The notes under the pieces are model-generated. The model had not been told where the DNA came from. It ran no database searches and was given only the letters and a program-made list of their open reading frames with translations. A stretch of 64,000 nucleotides of DNA from Ophthalmolycus amberensis (Eukaryota > Chordata > Actinopteri > Perciformes > Zoarcidae). The stretch lies in the NCBI GenBank assembly GCA_024529925.1, contig JAFEUB010000487.1:1-64000 (forward strand), given 5' to 3'. Every line of letters begins with the position of its first letter. Position 1 is the stretch's first letter. Positions 10,401-21,209 of the stretch are shown piece after piece. A program made the translations under genes and the position numbers.

Positions 10401-13400
10401 AAATAAATCCTTTGTTGACAAATAGATTAGTTGATCTATTGAATGTTGAATCTCACTTTAAATCTTGTGTTTAAGTCATGAAGCATCAAATAAATCTGTG
10501 AATTTAGTAAAAATCTACAGATGCAAAAAGACAAACGAGTAAAATAAACGTTTTCTTTCCTCTCGTCTGAAAGAAGACGTTTCATGAAAAATATACCAAA
10601 ATCACTAAATTGACCCGAGCATGAAAAACACTATTTCTGTCGGTTAGTGTCTCCTCTTGAACTAACATGGTGAAGATTGTAAACAATATTCCTGCTAAAC
10701 ATTTAGCTCAAAGCTCCAACGTGCAGCCTCACGGAGCTGCTGACGCGACCGTCGCCGTCCTTGCGGCTGATAAGAGTTCAAGCATCACTGCTCAGCTCTC
10801 ATAAACTCTATTTACAGCTCATTGAGTCAGCTGACGAGGATGAAATGCAGCAGCATGAAACAGAAGACTTCATTTAAATAAAAAAACACAAAGAAGCCAA
10901 ACGTGTTCATTCAAACACTAAGATATAAATGTAAATATTTAAACAGCATTAAATCCATCATTATTATCCTGTTTTCCTTCATTCCTCAGCCTCTAGCTGT
11001 TGATGATTAACCACTCACACAAAGAATGTTGTGTTTCTGTAAAATCAGCTGATTCAGACAGTTTGGAGGTGAACGTTCTTATGTCTTCCCATAAACCTTC
11101 ACATAAAAACTAACCCGTCCCGCTGCAGGTTAAATACTGCTGAGCACGTTCTTTGGTGGAAGCAGACTTACGATGAGGTCGGTGAGGTAGTCCGACTCAT
11201 AACTGTCTCCGTGCTTCTGCTCTTTGCCGTTGACTGACAGCGTGTAGTTGTAGTACTGAGAGTTCCCAACCTGTAACGTACAAGAGGCAGAAGAGAGAGA
11301 ATGTGTGAGAGAGAGAGAGAGAGTGAGAATGTGTGAGAGAGAGAGAATGTGTGAGAGTGAGAGAGCGAGAGAGAGAATGTGTGAGAGTGAGAGAGAGAAT
11401 GTGTGTGAGAGTGAGAGAGAGCGCGAGAGCGAGAGAGAGAATGTGTGAGCGCGAGAGCGAGAGAGAGAGAATGTGTGAGAGCGAGAGCGAGAGAGTGAGA
11501 ATGTGTGAGAGCGAGAGAGTGAGAATGTGTGAGAGCGAGAGAGTGAGAATGTGTGAGAGCGAGAGAGTGAGAATGTGTGAGAGCGAGAGAGTGAGAATGT
11601 GTGAGAGCGAGAGAGTGAGAATGTGTGAGAGCGAGAGAGTGAGAATGTGTGAGAGCGAGAGAGTGAGAATGTGTGAGAGCGAGAGAGAGAGAATGTGTGA
11701 GAGAGAGAATGTGTGAGAGAGAGAGAATGTGTGAGAGAGAGAGAGAGAATGTGTGAGAGAGAGAGAGAGAATGTGTGAGAGAGAGAGAGAGAATGTGTGA
11801 GAGAGAGAGAGAGAATGTGTGAGAGAGAGAGAGAATGTGAGAGAGAGAGAGAGAATGTGTGAGAGTGAGAGAGAATGTGTGAGAGTGAGAGAGAGTGAGA
11901 GAGAATGTTTGAGAGAGAGAGTGAGTGAGAGAGAATGTGTGAGAGAGAGAGTGAGAGAGAGAATGTGTGAGAGTGAGAGAGCGAGAGAGAGAATGTGTGA
12001 GAGAGAGAGAGAGAGAGAGAATGTGTGAGAGTGAGAGAGAGAGAGAGAATGTGTGAGAGTGAGAGAGCGAGAGAGAGAATGTGTGAGAGAGAGAGCGAGA
12101 GAGAGTGTGAGAGAGAGAGCGAGAGAGAGAATGTGTGAGAGAGAGAGCGAGAGAGAGAATGTGTGAGAGAGAGAGAATGTGTGAGAGAGAGAGAGAATGT
12201 GTGAGAGTGAGAGAGTGAGAGAGTGAGAATGTGTGAGAGTGAGAGTGAGAGAGAGAGAGAATGTGTGAGAGTGAGAGAGAGAGAGAATGTGTGAGAGAGA
12301 GAGCGAGAGAGAGAGAATGTGTGAGAGCGAGAGAGTGAGAATGTGTGAGAGCGAGAGAGTGAGAATGTGTGAGAGAGAGAGAGAGAATGTGTGAGAGAGA
12401 GAGTGAGAATGTGTGTGAGAGTGAGAGAGAGAGAGAGAGAGTGAGAATGTGTGAGAGTGAGAGAGTGAGAGAGAGAGAATGTGTGAGAGTGAGAGAGAGA
12501 GAGAGAGAGAATGTGTGAGAGTGAGAGAGAGAGAGAGAGAGAGAATGTGTGAGAGTGAGAGAGAGAGAGAGAGAGAGAATGTGTGAGAGTGAGAGAGAGA
12601 GAGTGAGAGAATGTGTGAGAGTGAGAGAGAGAGAGAGAATGTGTGAGAGTGAGAGAGTGAGAGAGAGAGAGAATGTGTGAGAGCGAGAGAGTGAGAATGT
12701 GTGAGAGCGAGAGAATGTGTAAGAGCGAGAGAGTGAGAATGTGTGAGAGCGAGAGAGTGAGAATGTGTGAGAGCGAGAGAGTGAGAATGTGTGAGAGCGA
12801 GAGAGTGAGAATGTGTGAGAGCGAGAGAGTGAGAATGTGTGAGAGCGAGAGAGTGAGCATGTGTGAGAGCGAGAGAGTGAGCGTGAGAGGGAGTGAGCGT
12901 GAGAGGGAGACTCACCAGTGCATTCCACTGGTCCCAGCCAGGTGGAACATGGCCAACGTCTCCTGCGTCTTTCTTACCGTACTGATGGCAGAAAAGAAAT
13001 AGCTTTGTGAAAGTGTGCAACAAGTCAACAGCAAAGCTCCGAGCTAAATGCTAACCCTGCTGATGTTAATGTAACGTAGCATGCTAACACAAAGTGCAGC
13101 TTGTGTCATTAGTTCTGCAGGTTGTTGGATGAGAACTGCAGGTATCACCGAAGTTATTTGAAATCATGCAGCCACCGACTGCCAAACCTCAGAAGTGTCT
13201 CTGAAGCGGTCTCACCTGGTTCAGGTATTTCCCGGCGAAGAACGTCTGGTACTTGAGTTTGCTGAGGTAGACGGGGAAGGCCGAGGCCTCGGGTCCGCTC
13301 TGCCACAGAGCGCTGGAGCAGTTCCCCGACAGAGAGTTGTTCCTCACCTCGTGGTTGTGGGGGTACCGACCCGTCAACACGCTGCTCCTGCTGGGGCAGC

Positions 13401-15677
13401 ACAGCGGCGTCACCGTGAACTTCACAGGAGGAGGAGGAGGAGGAGGAGGAGGAAGCAAGAGCAGGCGATAGAGGAAGAGGAAACAGAAGGAAAAGAAGAT
13501 GATGAAAGGAGCGTGACAGTGGACACGAGGATGTGTTAACTCCTTCAGTTTCAACATTTTAAAACATGTGAAATCACGAGGGGAGTGGAGGAAAGACTTC
13601 TTAACTTAAGTCAAAGTACAGAATATCATTTATACATCAGTAAAAGTACTCGTTCTGCAGTAAAAGTACTCGTTGGGACTGATGCGTGTTACTCTGTCAC
13701 ATTGTTAGACAGTTAATACTGAAGCATCAGTGTTAGAGCAGCGTGTTACTGTTGTAGATACTTTAACTTACTTATATACAGTCAGATAGTTTAGTCCAGT
13801 GGTTCCCAACATAGGGGTCGGGCCCTCCTAAGGGTCACCAGATAAATCTGAGGGGTCGAGAGACGATTAATGGGAGAGAAGAAGAAGAAGTTCTGATATA
13901 TAAATCTGCTCTTTGTGAAATATTGTCTAATTTTACGGGACAGTTTACAGCTCATTATTGTCATATTTATTAATTATTTTTGGTCACAGTTACACATGTC
14001 ACTGCCGCGTGATATACATTTTAGATGTATATTCTTTAAACATATCGTGTGTTTTTAGTGTAAAATTGTCATCCGAAGAGCAACTAAAGCAGTAAAAAGT
14101 ACAATATTTACCTCTGAGATGTGGTGGAGGAGAAGTACATAAAATAGAAATATTAAATGTATTATAAAAGTACTCACAGCATTCACAAATGTTGCTCCTG
14201 CGTCTCCGATCAAGGCTTTCGTTTTCTTCATGGGGGTCTGCAGAACAGAAACAAGAACAGATTTAGACAAAGTGACTCAACGCTCAACATTCTAATGAAG
14301 TAGATTAAATTAAGTTGATCTATGAGCACTAATAGTCATTATGAACTTCTTATCTTTAATTAAATCATTGTTTAATTCATTGTTACCGCGTGAAACTCCC
14401 TGGGTTGTCGTTGCATAAGAGCTGAAACTTAATGACCATATTAATTAATGATTAATCTACCATTGTTTGGACTAGATCTGGTGGGATTAGTCGATTAACA
14501 GAAAGCAATTATTTTGATTGTCGATCAACCGTTCGCTTCAGTGTGTAGAAAACAGGAGGATCTATTGGTAGAAATGGAATATAATATGAATCAGTATGTT
14601 TTCATTAGTGTTTAATCACCAGGAACTAAGAATGAATGAGTCCTTCATATCTACACAGGTCCTCTTCACAGAGTCGGCCATGTTGCACCGCCATGTTCTA
14701 CAGAAGCCCAGAGGGGACAAACCAAACACCGGCTCTAGAGAGAGACTTTCACATTTTTATTTTACCTGAAGGCCACCGTAGTTTACTACACGCTTCAGCA
14801 CAATGGAGACGTTTCAGTTGGCTGCAATCTGCAACCTTACCACCAGATCGTTGATCAATTTTCTATGCATCAACAAATTGCTGAATCAACGAATTGTTTC
14901 AGCCCTAATTAATTGTTTCATCTATAAAATGTCAGGAAGTACGGAAAAACTGACATTTTAGATGCTGCAAGAAGATCATTTGGGTATTTTTGCTTAATTA
15001 GCACTTAAAACAATGAATCAAATATCAGAATTATACTGTGCATAGCGTACTTATTTAATTCATTGTACAGTTTTGATGGGGTCGGTCGGTCCACCACTTT
15101 GATCCAGACTGAAATTATTCAACAATTATTGGATGGATTGTCATGAAATTGAGCACAAACGTTCACCTGAACTTTTTATTTACTGTTTCCTTTGCTCTGC
15201 TTTTTGTCATCATCTGGTGCTAATTAAACTATAATTATAAAGCAATAAAGCGTTACGCTGTCTTGAAATAGTTGCAGATGAACTTTCTGCTGCATCAATT
15301 GATTAATTGACTTTCAGCAGTCAAAAATAGCTTCCTGTATTTAGCAGTCCAGCTTCAAGCGTCTATATCTGTATTTTATGGATATTAAGGTTATAAAACA
15401 CGATAAAAGTAAAAATCAATGCTAGGTTACTATAAACACACGTACAGGTGTGTGTTTACAGGTAGAAGTCTCTTTAATCTCACAAGTCTCTTTAAGATCA
15501 ATACACGTGGTTTATTGATAAGCGTTTTCCCGGAAGGGGTCCACTCACCATCCCCCCCAGATAAACGTCCTGGTCGTCGGCGAGGATGAGGATGATGTTG
15601 CTCGGTTTTCCGCCTGACGCAGCACACCTGGCGCAGCAGGTGAGCAGCAGCAGCGCGAGGAGCCTCAGACCTGCCAT
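5224..15677 (-). CDS. gns: N-acetylglucosamine-6-sulfatase (lysosomal sulfatase), 13 coding exons
   Basis: Coding exons in transcript order are 15549-15677, 14178-14237, 13216-13419, 12916-12981, 11172-11270, 9967-10134, 8743-8825, 7672-7790, 7462-7565, 7274-7375, 7004-7114, 6389-6499 and 5224-5373. They join in frame into 501 residues (human about 552). GNS removes 6-sulfate from N-acetylglucosamine in heparan and keratan sulfate inside lysosomes; its loss causes Sanfilippo D disease. A leucine-rich signal peptide (about residues 1-20) is followed by the metal-binding ADDQD (Asp34, Asp35) and the sulfatase motif CCPSR, whose first Cys (residue 70) should become formylglycine. Further on are PAPHSPW (His213) and SDNGYHTG (Asp304, Asn305). 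Several N-glycosylation sequons are present. The C terminus stops at CRDNK, where mammalian GNS continues for tens of residues. Fish may carry two gns paralogues; which one this is cannot be told here. Confidence 0.93.
5401..6372. repeat. 51-bp minisatellite filling gns intron 12 (about 19 copies)
   Basis: Each unit begins TTCATCCTTCAGTTTATCAC and continues with AAACATTCAACATCAACAC and ATAAAGGAACAC, with occasional one-base or partial-unit deletions. The array occupies nearly the whole 1,015-bp intron between gns exons 12 and 13 (5374-6388). Because 51 is divisible by three, the minus strand stays open as a 17-residue repeat. That open frame is a by-product of the unit length and is not evidence of coding. 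The same unit recurs at 53828-55508. Confidence 0.95.
7420..7457. repeat. (GT)n microsatellite abutting the gns exon 9 donor
   Basis: This is a GT dinucleotide run on the plus strand, so CA on the transcribed strand. It begins only a few bases after the exon 9 splice donor at 7461-7460. Confidence 0.95.
8139..8398. repeat. 10/11-bp tandem repeat in gns intron 7
   Basis: Units are CGATAGCTACC or CGATGGCTACC, with 10-base versions at the right end. Blocks of the A-type and G-type unit are segregated, suggesting recent expansion of each variant. It lies between gns exons 7 and 8. Confidence 0.93.
9110..9455. repeat. 39-bp minisatellite in gns intron 6 (about 9 copies)
   Basis: Each unit contains CTGGAGGATCTG and the dyad GTCCACGGTGGAC. 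The 39-bp period is divisible by three and the unit lacks stops in several frames. This produces long overlapping open frames on both strands that are not genes. The array sits between gns exons 6 and 7. Confidence 0.93.
9600..9910. repeat. 34-bp minisatellite in gns intron 6 (about 9 copies)
   Basis: Units start CATATAGAGGATCAGGACTA and end in a variable CACNGAGACTGGTT. This is a second array within the same gns intron as the 39-bp repeat, upstream of it in the transcript. Confidence 0.92.
11288..12908. repeat. GA/TG-rich tandem array making up gns intron 4
   Basis: About 1.6 kb is composed of variants of GAGAGAGAATGTGTGAGAG and GAGAGCGAGAGAGTGAGAA. It fills virtually all of the 1,645-bp intron 4 of gns (11271-12915). 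On the transcribed strand it is CU-rich. All three minus frames stay open for about 580-610 codons of Ser/Leu/His, which is low-complexity and not coding. The purine/pyrimidine asymmetry could favour triplex structure. Confidence 0.95.
13431..13455. repeat. (GGA)n run forming the gns exon 3 polypyrimidine tract
   Basis: On the transcribed strand this is a CCT triplet run that directly precedes the exon 3 acceptor (AG at 13421-13420). Confidence 0.85.
13798..13890. mobile_element. Fragment of a dispersed fish repeat
   Basis: The stretch has the form GTGGTTCCCAACATAGGGGTC followed by AAGGGTCACCAGATAAATCTG. It resembles a short non-autonomous repeat that I recall as common in fish genomes. The family name cannot be fixed without a repeat library. 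Confidence 0.45.
14560..14870 (+). mobile_element. Dispersed repeat, copy 1 of a two-copy family (gns intron 1)
   Basis: The segment shares multiple blocks with the reverse complement of 51512-51745. Examples are GAAATGGAATATAATAT against GAAGTGGAATATAATAT, and TTTCAGTTGGCTGCAATCTG against TTTCAGTTGGTTGCAATCTG. This copy has a longer interior carrying GGCCACCGTAGTTTACTACA. It is a dispersed element lying in gns intron 1. Confidence 0.75.
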
Positions 15678-17964
15678 TTGGGGACCTCCTGCACAGACTG
15701 CACGCGGACACGCCACGCAGGTTCGTGTGCGACCTACCGACCGAAGCTCGGTTTCGTTTCCTGCTTTGAGGGGAGGCACCGTTACGTGTTGTTGATTTGA
15801 GTGCGCAGGCTGGACAGAAGAGTGGAGTTTGAGGAAGTGGAGCCGAGCTGTTTGCGGTCATATGATCAGACTGAGTGGGAGGAGGAACGAGCGAGAACAC
15901 GTTGTACCACGTGGACTTTATACTACTTCTGTACCACCGAAACCTCTTCAGTGCTGCTGATAAACTGGATATGGATACTTAGTTACTATGGAAGAATCCC
16001 ATGCTACATGTTTAATTTAAATATAATATAATTCAATTCTAATTATTATATTTCATTAAAAAGGAAATAATAAAATATATAATATAATATTACAAAGGAT
16101 ACTTTTATTTAAAAAATAAGCTATTATATTGGAATTTATTATATTATATTTCATTATATTTTTTATATTGTCTTCATTCCAATATAAATAGTAATTTAAA
16201 TATAATAATATTATTTCCAATTTTACTAGTGTACTAATTTAATATCATATCAATGCGATATAGAATGTAATTAACACTAAATTCTAATTTTCTAAATACA
16301 TATGATCGTATATCCAGTATAGAGACCCCACAAAAATGTAGACAGTTTTCCCAATACTATACTAATTTAATATGATATATGTATATAAATATATTTTATT
16401 TGATCTATTTATATATATCTATTTGTATTGAATCATATTAAAACATTTAGTCTTTCATTTTTATTTTTTTTAACACTTAATTGATCTCCAAGGGGAAGTC
16501 AACATTTTATTTTTTAAATATTTATATATATAAAAAGATTTTTTTAAGCCGATACCAATATATTGGTTAATATTCAGACTTTTCTTTCTTCCATAAATAT
16601 ATAATAGAGGAAGACATTTTTATAAAGGTCCTTTAGATTCAGCTATTAAAGAAATGTGACCAACATTTGTATTTTTTACAGTTTCTAAAAAATTACATCA
16701 AACATGTTTTGTACAATATCATAAATGTAATATCAATATTGTCTGATATATTGCCAGGTGTTACAGTGTCTTGCTGTAGATTTCTTTTCATGAAAAGTAA
16801 AACTGAAATGTAAATAGAAAGAGGATCTGAAACCAATCTACCACTAATATTCCCATGTATTTCCTCTTAAATAGCTTCAGAGTTACTGGAGATCAAATGG
16901 TTTATTTCACTGCTTGACATTATCATATTCTCCTAATTTAAAGATTTTTGACGACAGGATAATCTTCCTTTTGAAGCACTTCCATGAAGATATATATTGA
17001 GTTTTTATTGAGTAAAATATCCAAATCCAAAGATAAGATGACATATTTATTATTTAATGTGCCTTAAGTTACTTCATGAGTCAGTGAGCTTATCTGTAGA
17101 TCATAATGAGGAGAAGTGAGAACTAAATGATCCGTACATGATGTCTTAAAGATCTCTGAATTTAGCTGCAGATCATTGTTATTTCCCTGCAGCTGTTGAT
17201 GATGAGGTTTTGTACAGCAGGTAGTAATCAGTGGAGTCATGTCTGACCATGAAATGAGTGAAGAGCTGAAGATCCTCATCGTCTACGATGTGATTATAGG
17301 AGAAGAACCAGTATTTATCAGCCAAGGTCAGTGGTGGAAAGTATATGTAAGTTCTTGAACTTTTATTGAGTTTTATTGAACTTTATACTTCTACTCCACT
17401 ACATCTCTGAGGCAAATATACGTTTTATATATTGGATACAATTATCCTATAATTTACAATTTGCAAAAAATGTCTCAACGATGTGGAAGTTAATACAAGC
17501 TTTGAGATACTGAATTTAAAAAAATGTAATGTAATACTACGTCAGGATTATGAGGTGGTAAGTAAAATGTTGATTTACCAAATCAAATAATAATAATCAT
17601 TATTATTAATAATGATACTAGTTTTATTATTATAATTATCATTAGTGTAAAATATAATAATTAATTCGGACATACCATATCTGAGTTTGAACTATGATTC
17701 ATATTGATTCATATGTATAATGACAGTAATGGTCTTCCATGGCCTTTAAACGGGCAGTCTGAGCGTATCACGCAGTTTCCAGTCGGAACTATTTTGGTGA
17801 CGCGCAGGTGGAGTCGGCGCAGCGTCACAGCTGCATCCGGTTGCGCTCTTTGCACAGAAGACGTTTGCAGCTTTTCTTCTGTGGCTTTCTGTACCGCTAA
17901 CCTGCCTCAGAGCGAGCCGTGGACTCGTCGTGTTATCTGGTGGGTTGACGTCTCGTTTAACAAC
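15678..17964. other. Divergent intergenic region between gns and polm
   Basis: About 2.3 kb separates the two start codons. The first part, just upstream of gns, is moderately GC-rich and should hold its promoter. The middle (16000-17000) is very AT-rich with no features. About 17740-17960, immediately upstream of polm, is GC-richer and is the likely polm promoter. No TATA box was seen near either start. Confidence 0.5.
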
Positions 17965-20900
17965 ATGGTGCCATTAAAGAGAAGGAAAGTCGTCTCTTCC
18001 GGTGCTGGGAGCACTGGGAGCGATGACGTCACGTCACCCTCCAGGTTCCCTCAGGTGGTTTTGTTTCTGCTGGAGAGGAAGATGGGAGCCAGTCGAAGAG
18101 CTTTCCTCTCTCAGCTCGGAGGAAAGAACGGATTCCAGGTGGAGGAGCAGTTCAGGTGACATTTAATGATATGCAGAGAAATTAAAGTTTATAGCAGAGA
18201 TACGTGGTGGTGGTACTTTTACTCAGGTGAGGTATTTGAGGTACTTGTACCACTTTATACTTTTACACCTCTACATTTATCTGACAGCTTTACTTCACAA
18301 ATTAAGAAAACACACGAAAAGTTTATGAAATATAATGTTTTGTGTGAATTTAAACTACCAAGCTGTTTTTACAAGTACAGCTGAAAGGATTAGTCGATTG
18401 ACAGAAAATAATTAAAAAACTATTTTTGACAAATAAATGTTAAAACATTTCACGTTCCAGCTTTCCTTTTTTATCATGTGAAAAATGTATTAGTAATACT
18501 TTAAATAATGTTTAGTAACATTAATGTATTAGTAATATTTTTAATAATATTTATATATTCATAGTGATTTTAATTATATTCAAATATTAGTGAAAAAATG
18601 AGTTAATAGTTTAAAAAGAGCTCAACCAACAGTAAAATCCTGCTTTAACATTAACGCATTAGTCATAATAATGTAATCATAGAATAAATAGCAGTAGAAC
18701 ATTCACAGGGGACATTTTTCTTCTTTAAATACTTATTAAATCAAACATACAAATCTATCATGTGTTGATTGAAAGCATTAAACACAGAAATACCACCTGT
18801 CCTACCTGCAGCTACAGTCTGTGTGTGTCTGTGCATCACATGTCGGACGCCGTCTGTTCGCAGTGAGAGAGTCACACACGTGGTCTGTGAGAATAACTCC
18901 GGTGAGGAGGTCAGAAGGTGGCTGGAGTCTCAGGTCGGAGGTCGAGGCCGATCAGCTGCTCACCTGCTGGACGTCAGCTGGTTCACAGAGAGCATGCGGG
19001 CGGGACGTCCCGTTGAAATACTGGACAGACACAAACTACAGGTACGCTTCACTTTAACTCCTGAGAAGACGCATCATCACGAGACTCGCTTCTTCTATAT
19101 CGGCTCCTTTGTTTATTCATATTATCACAAATCCTTACATTTCAATCACCGATGTTATTTAGTACTTAATATGTCATTTAGTTCTAATTATTTGTGTGAA
19201 ATCCTCCAATAGCAATTAATATGCAACAACAATATATTATATTATTATATATACTCGTGTGGAGAAAACCGATGCAGTCTAATAATCCTTCATGGAGGTA
19301 CTTCTGATTATTAAAACATATCTGAGAACAACTTTCCAAATAAATAAACGTTCTGCTCACCCATCATCCAAAAAAAGGTTTCTATTGAGTAGCGTTCAGG
19401 AGAGCGGAGCCATCGACAAATATCTAAACCGGGCGACAACCTCCGGTTCTTTAAAGAGTAGCCAAAGCATCATGTGTTAAAGCTGCATTCTCTCTAGTGT
19501 CCACCAGGGGGCGACTCCTCTGGTTGTGTAGAAGTCTATGAGAAAATGACTCTACTTCTCTCTTGATTTATTACCTCAGTAAACATTGTAAACATGAGTT
19601 TCATGGTCTCAATCTCTAGTTTCAAGTCTTCTTCAATACAGCATGATGTTCATTTAGTACATTATGGTCCATTTAGAGTCACACAGACCATAAAGCAGGG
19701 GATGCTTTAGGGCGGGGCTACACGGTGATTGACAGGTCTCCAGAGACGTACACGGCGTCTCTACGTCACTCCTCCTCAGTCCAGATATGGTCACTTCCTG
19801 TTTTAGGGTGAACTGTTCCTTTAGTCCTCCTGTGTCTCTTTCAGGAGCAGCAGATTAATGAAGTGGAGGTTGAGGCGTTTTCTACACCAAGCTACGCCTG
19901 TCAGAGACGGACCACTCTGGACAACCACAACGCCGTCCTCACCGTAAGCCCCCCCCCAGACAACACAGATCTCATATATCTAAGAGTACTTACGTTAACT
20001 AAAACTATAACTCTAGATTAAATCTGGTGTTTTCTGTCTCAGGACGCGTTGTCGCTGTTGGCTGAAAACGCTGAGCTCAGCGACGAGGACGGACGAGGCG
20101 TCGCGTTCCGACGAGCCGCCGCCGTGTTGAAGTCTCTCCCCGAACCCGTGACGGGTTTGACGCAGCTCAGAGGTCTCCCGTGTCTCGGAGGACATTCGCT
20201 CAGAGTCATCAAAGTCAGCATGAAGACTAATATGCTGTTTATCTACTTCATCACATCTAAAGAAGTCCCAGTGACACGGTTCTGTCTCTGTCCTCGTAGG
20301 ACGTTTTGGAGAACGGAGCGTCGAGTGAAGTTGAAGCTACGAAGCAGTCCGAGCGGTTTAAAGCGCTGAAGGTTCGTTTTTCTACCCATGAACTCAAATG
20401 CAGCATTATATTGCAGTATGCAGATTATCACGGGCAAAATAATTGCGATCAATCATCTTTTTATTCAGATAATCATCAAAATATGTTTAAAACTCTTAAA
20501 TGAAACATTTTAAGATTCTGGAATAACTTCACATTTACGTTACGTTATGAAACAAATGTTTTTATTGCATCACAGAAAAGACACGTTTTGAACAATCTAG
20601 AATAATGTTAGTAATAAATCACAACGTCATGAGGATACATTGTTGTTAAAGATAAAAGATATTACTCATTCACAAAAATCTGTTTTAAAAAGTCTTTTAA
20701 ACTTTTAACTTCCTGTCTTTGTTGACACGTCTCACCACTCCGGTCATTGAGTCATGAGACACGGATTAGTTCTGTTCCACTTCAATCTTTATTCATAAAA
20801 CACATCTTTTAGATGAAACAATGATGGCGAGAAAACAAAACAGTTTTAATACATTTTCCACATTTTTCTTTCTTGAAGTCTAAACATTGATCTCAGCTTT

Positions 20901-21172
20901 TCAGTTAAAAAGATTTCTTGAACAATAATCAGCTTGAAGTCGCATGTTGAGTTTCCCACAATTCCTTGCAGTAGCTTTTATACCCGTGTCCCCCTCGAGC
21001 GAGTCTCTCTTTAGCTCCACCTAGTGGCTGTGGTCGCGCTGCTGATATTCTGTTTTCTTTCTTATCGTCAACAAACGCCATAAAAAAACAGTACATTTAT
21101 TTAACAAGTATTACTACTCACAGCCCGAAGTCTCTTTATTAAAAACACATCAATGAGCCTCACTGTTGTTCC

Positions 21173-21209
<37 letters not shown>

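Noticed and set aside
11130..13023. Three overlapping minus-strand open frames of about 576-608 codons rich in Ser, Leu and His
   Set aside because: They arise because the GA/TG array of gns intron 4 has no stop in any frame. The composition is pure low complexity and the ends run into gns exons 4 and 5 in only some frames.
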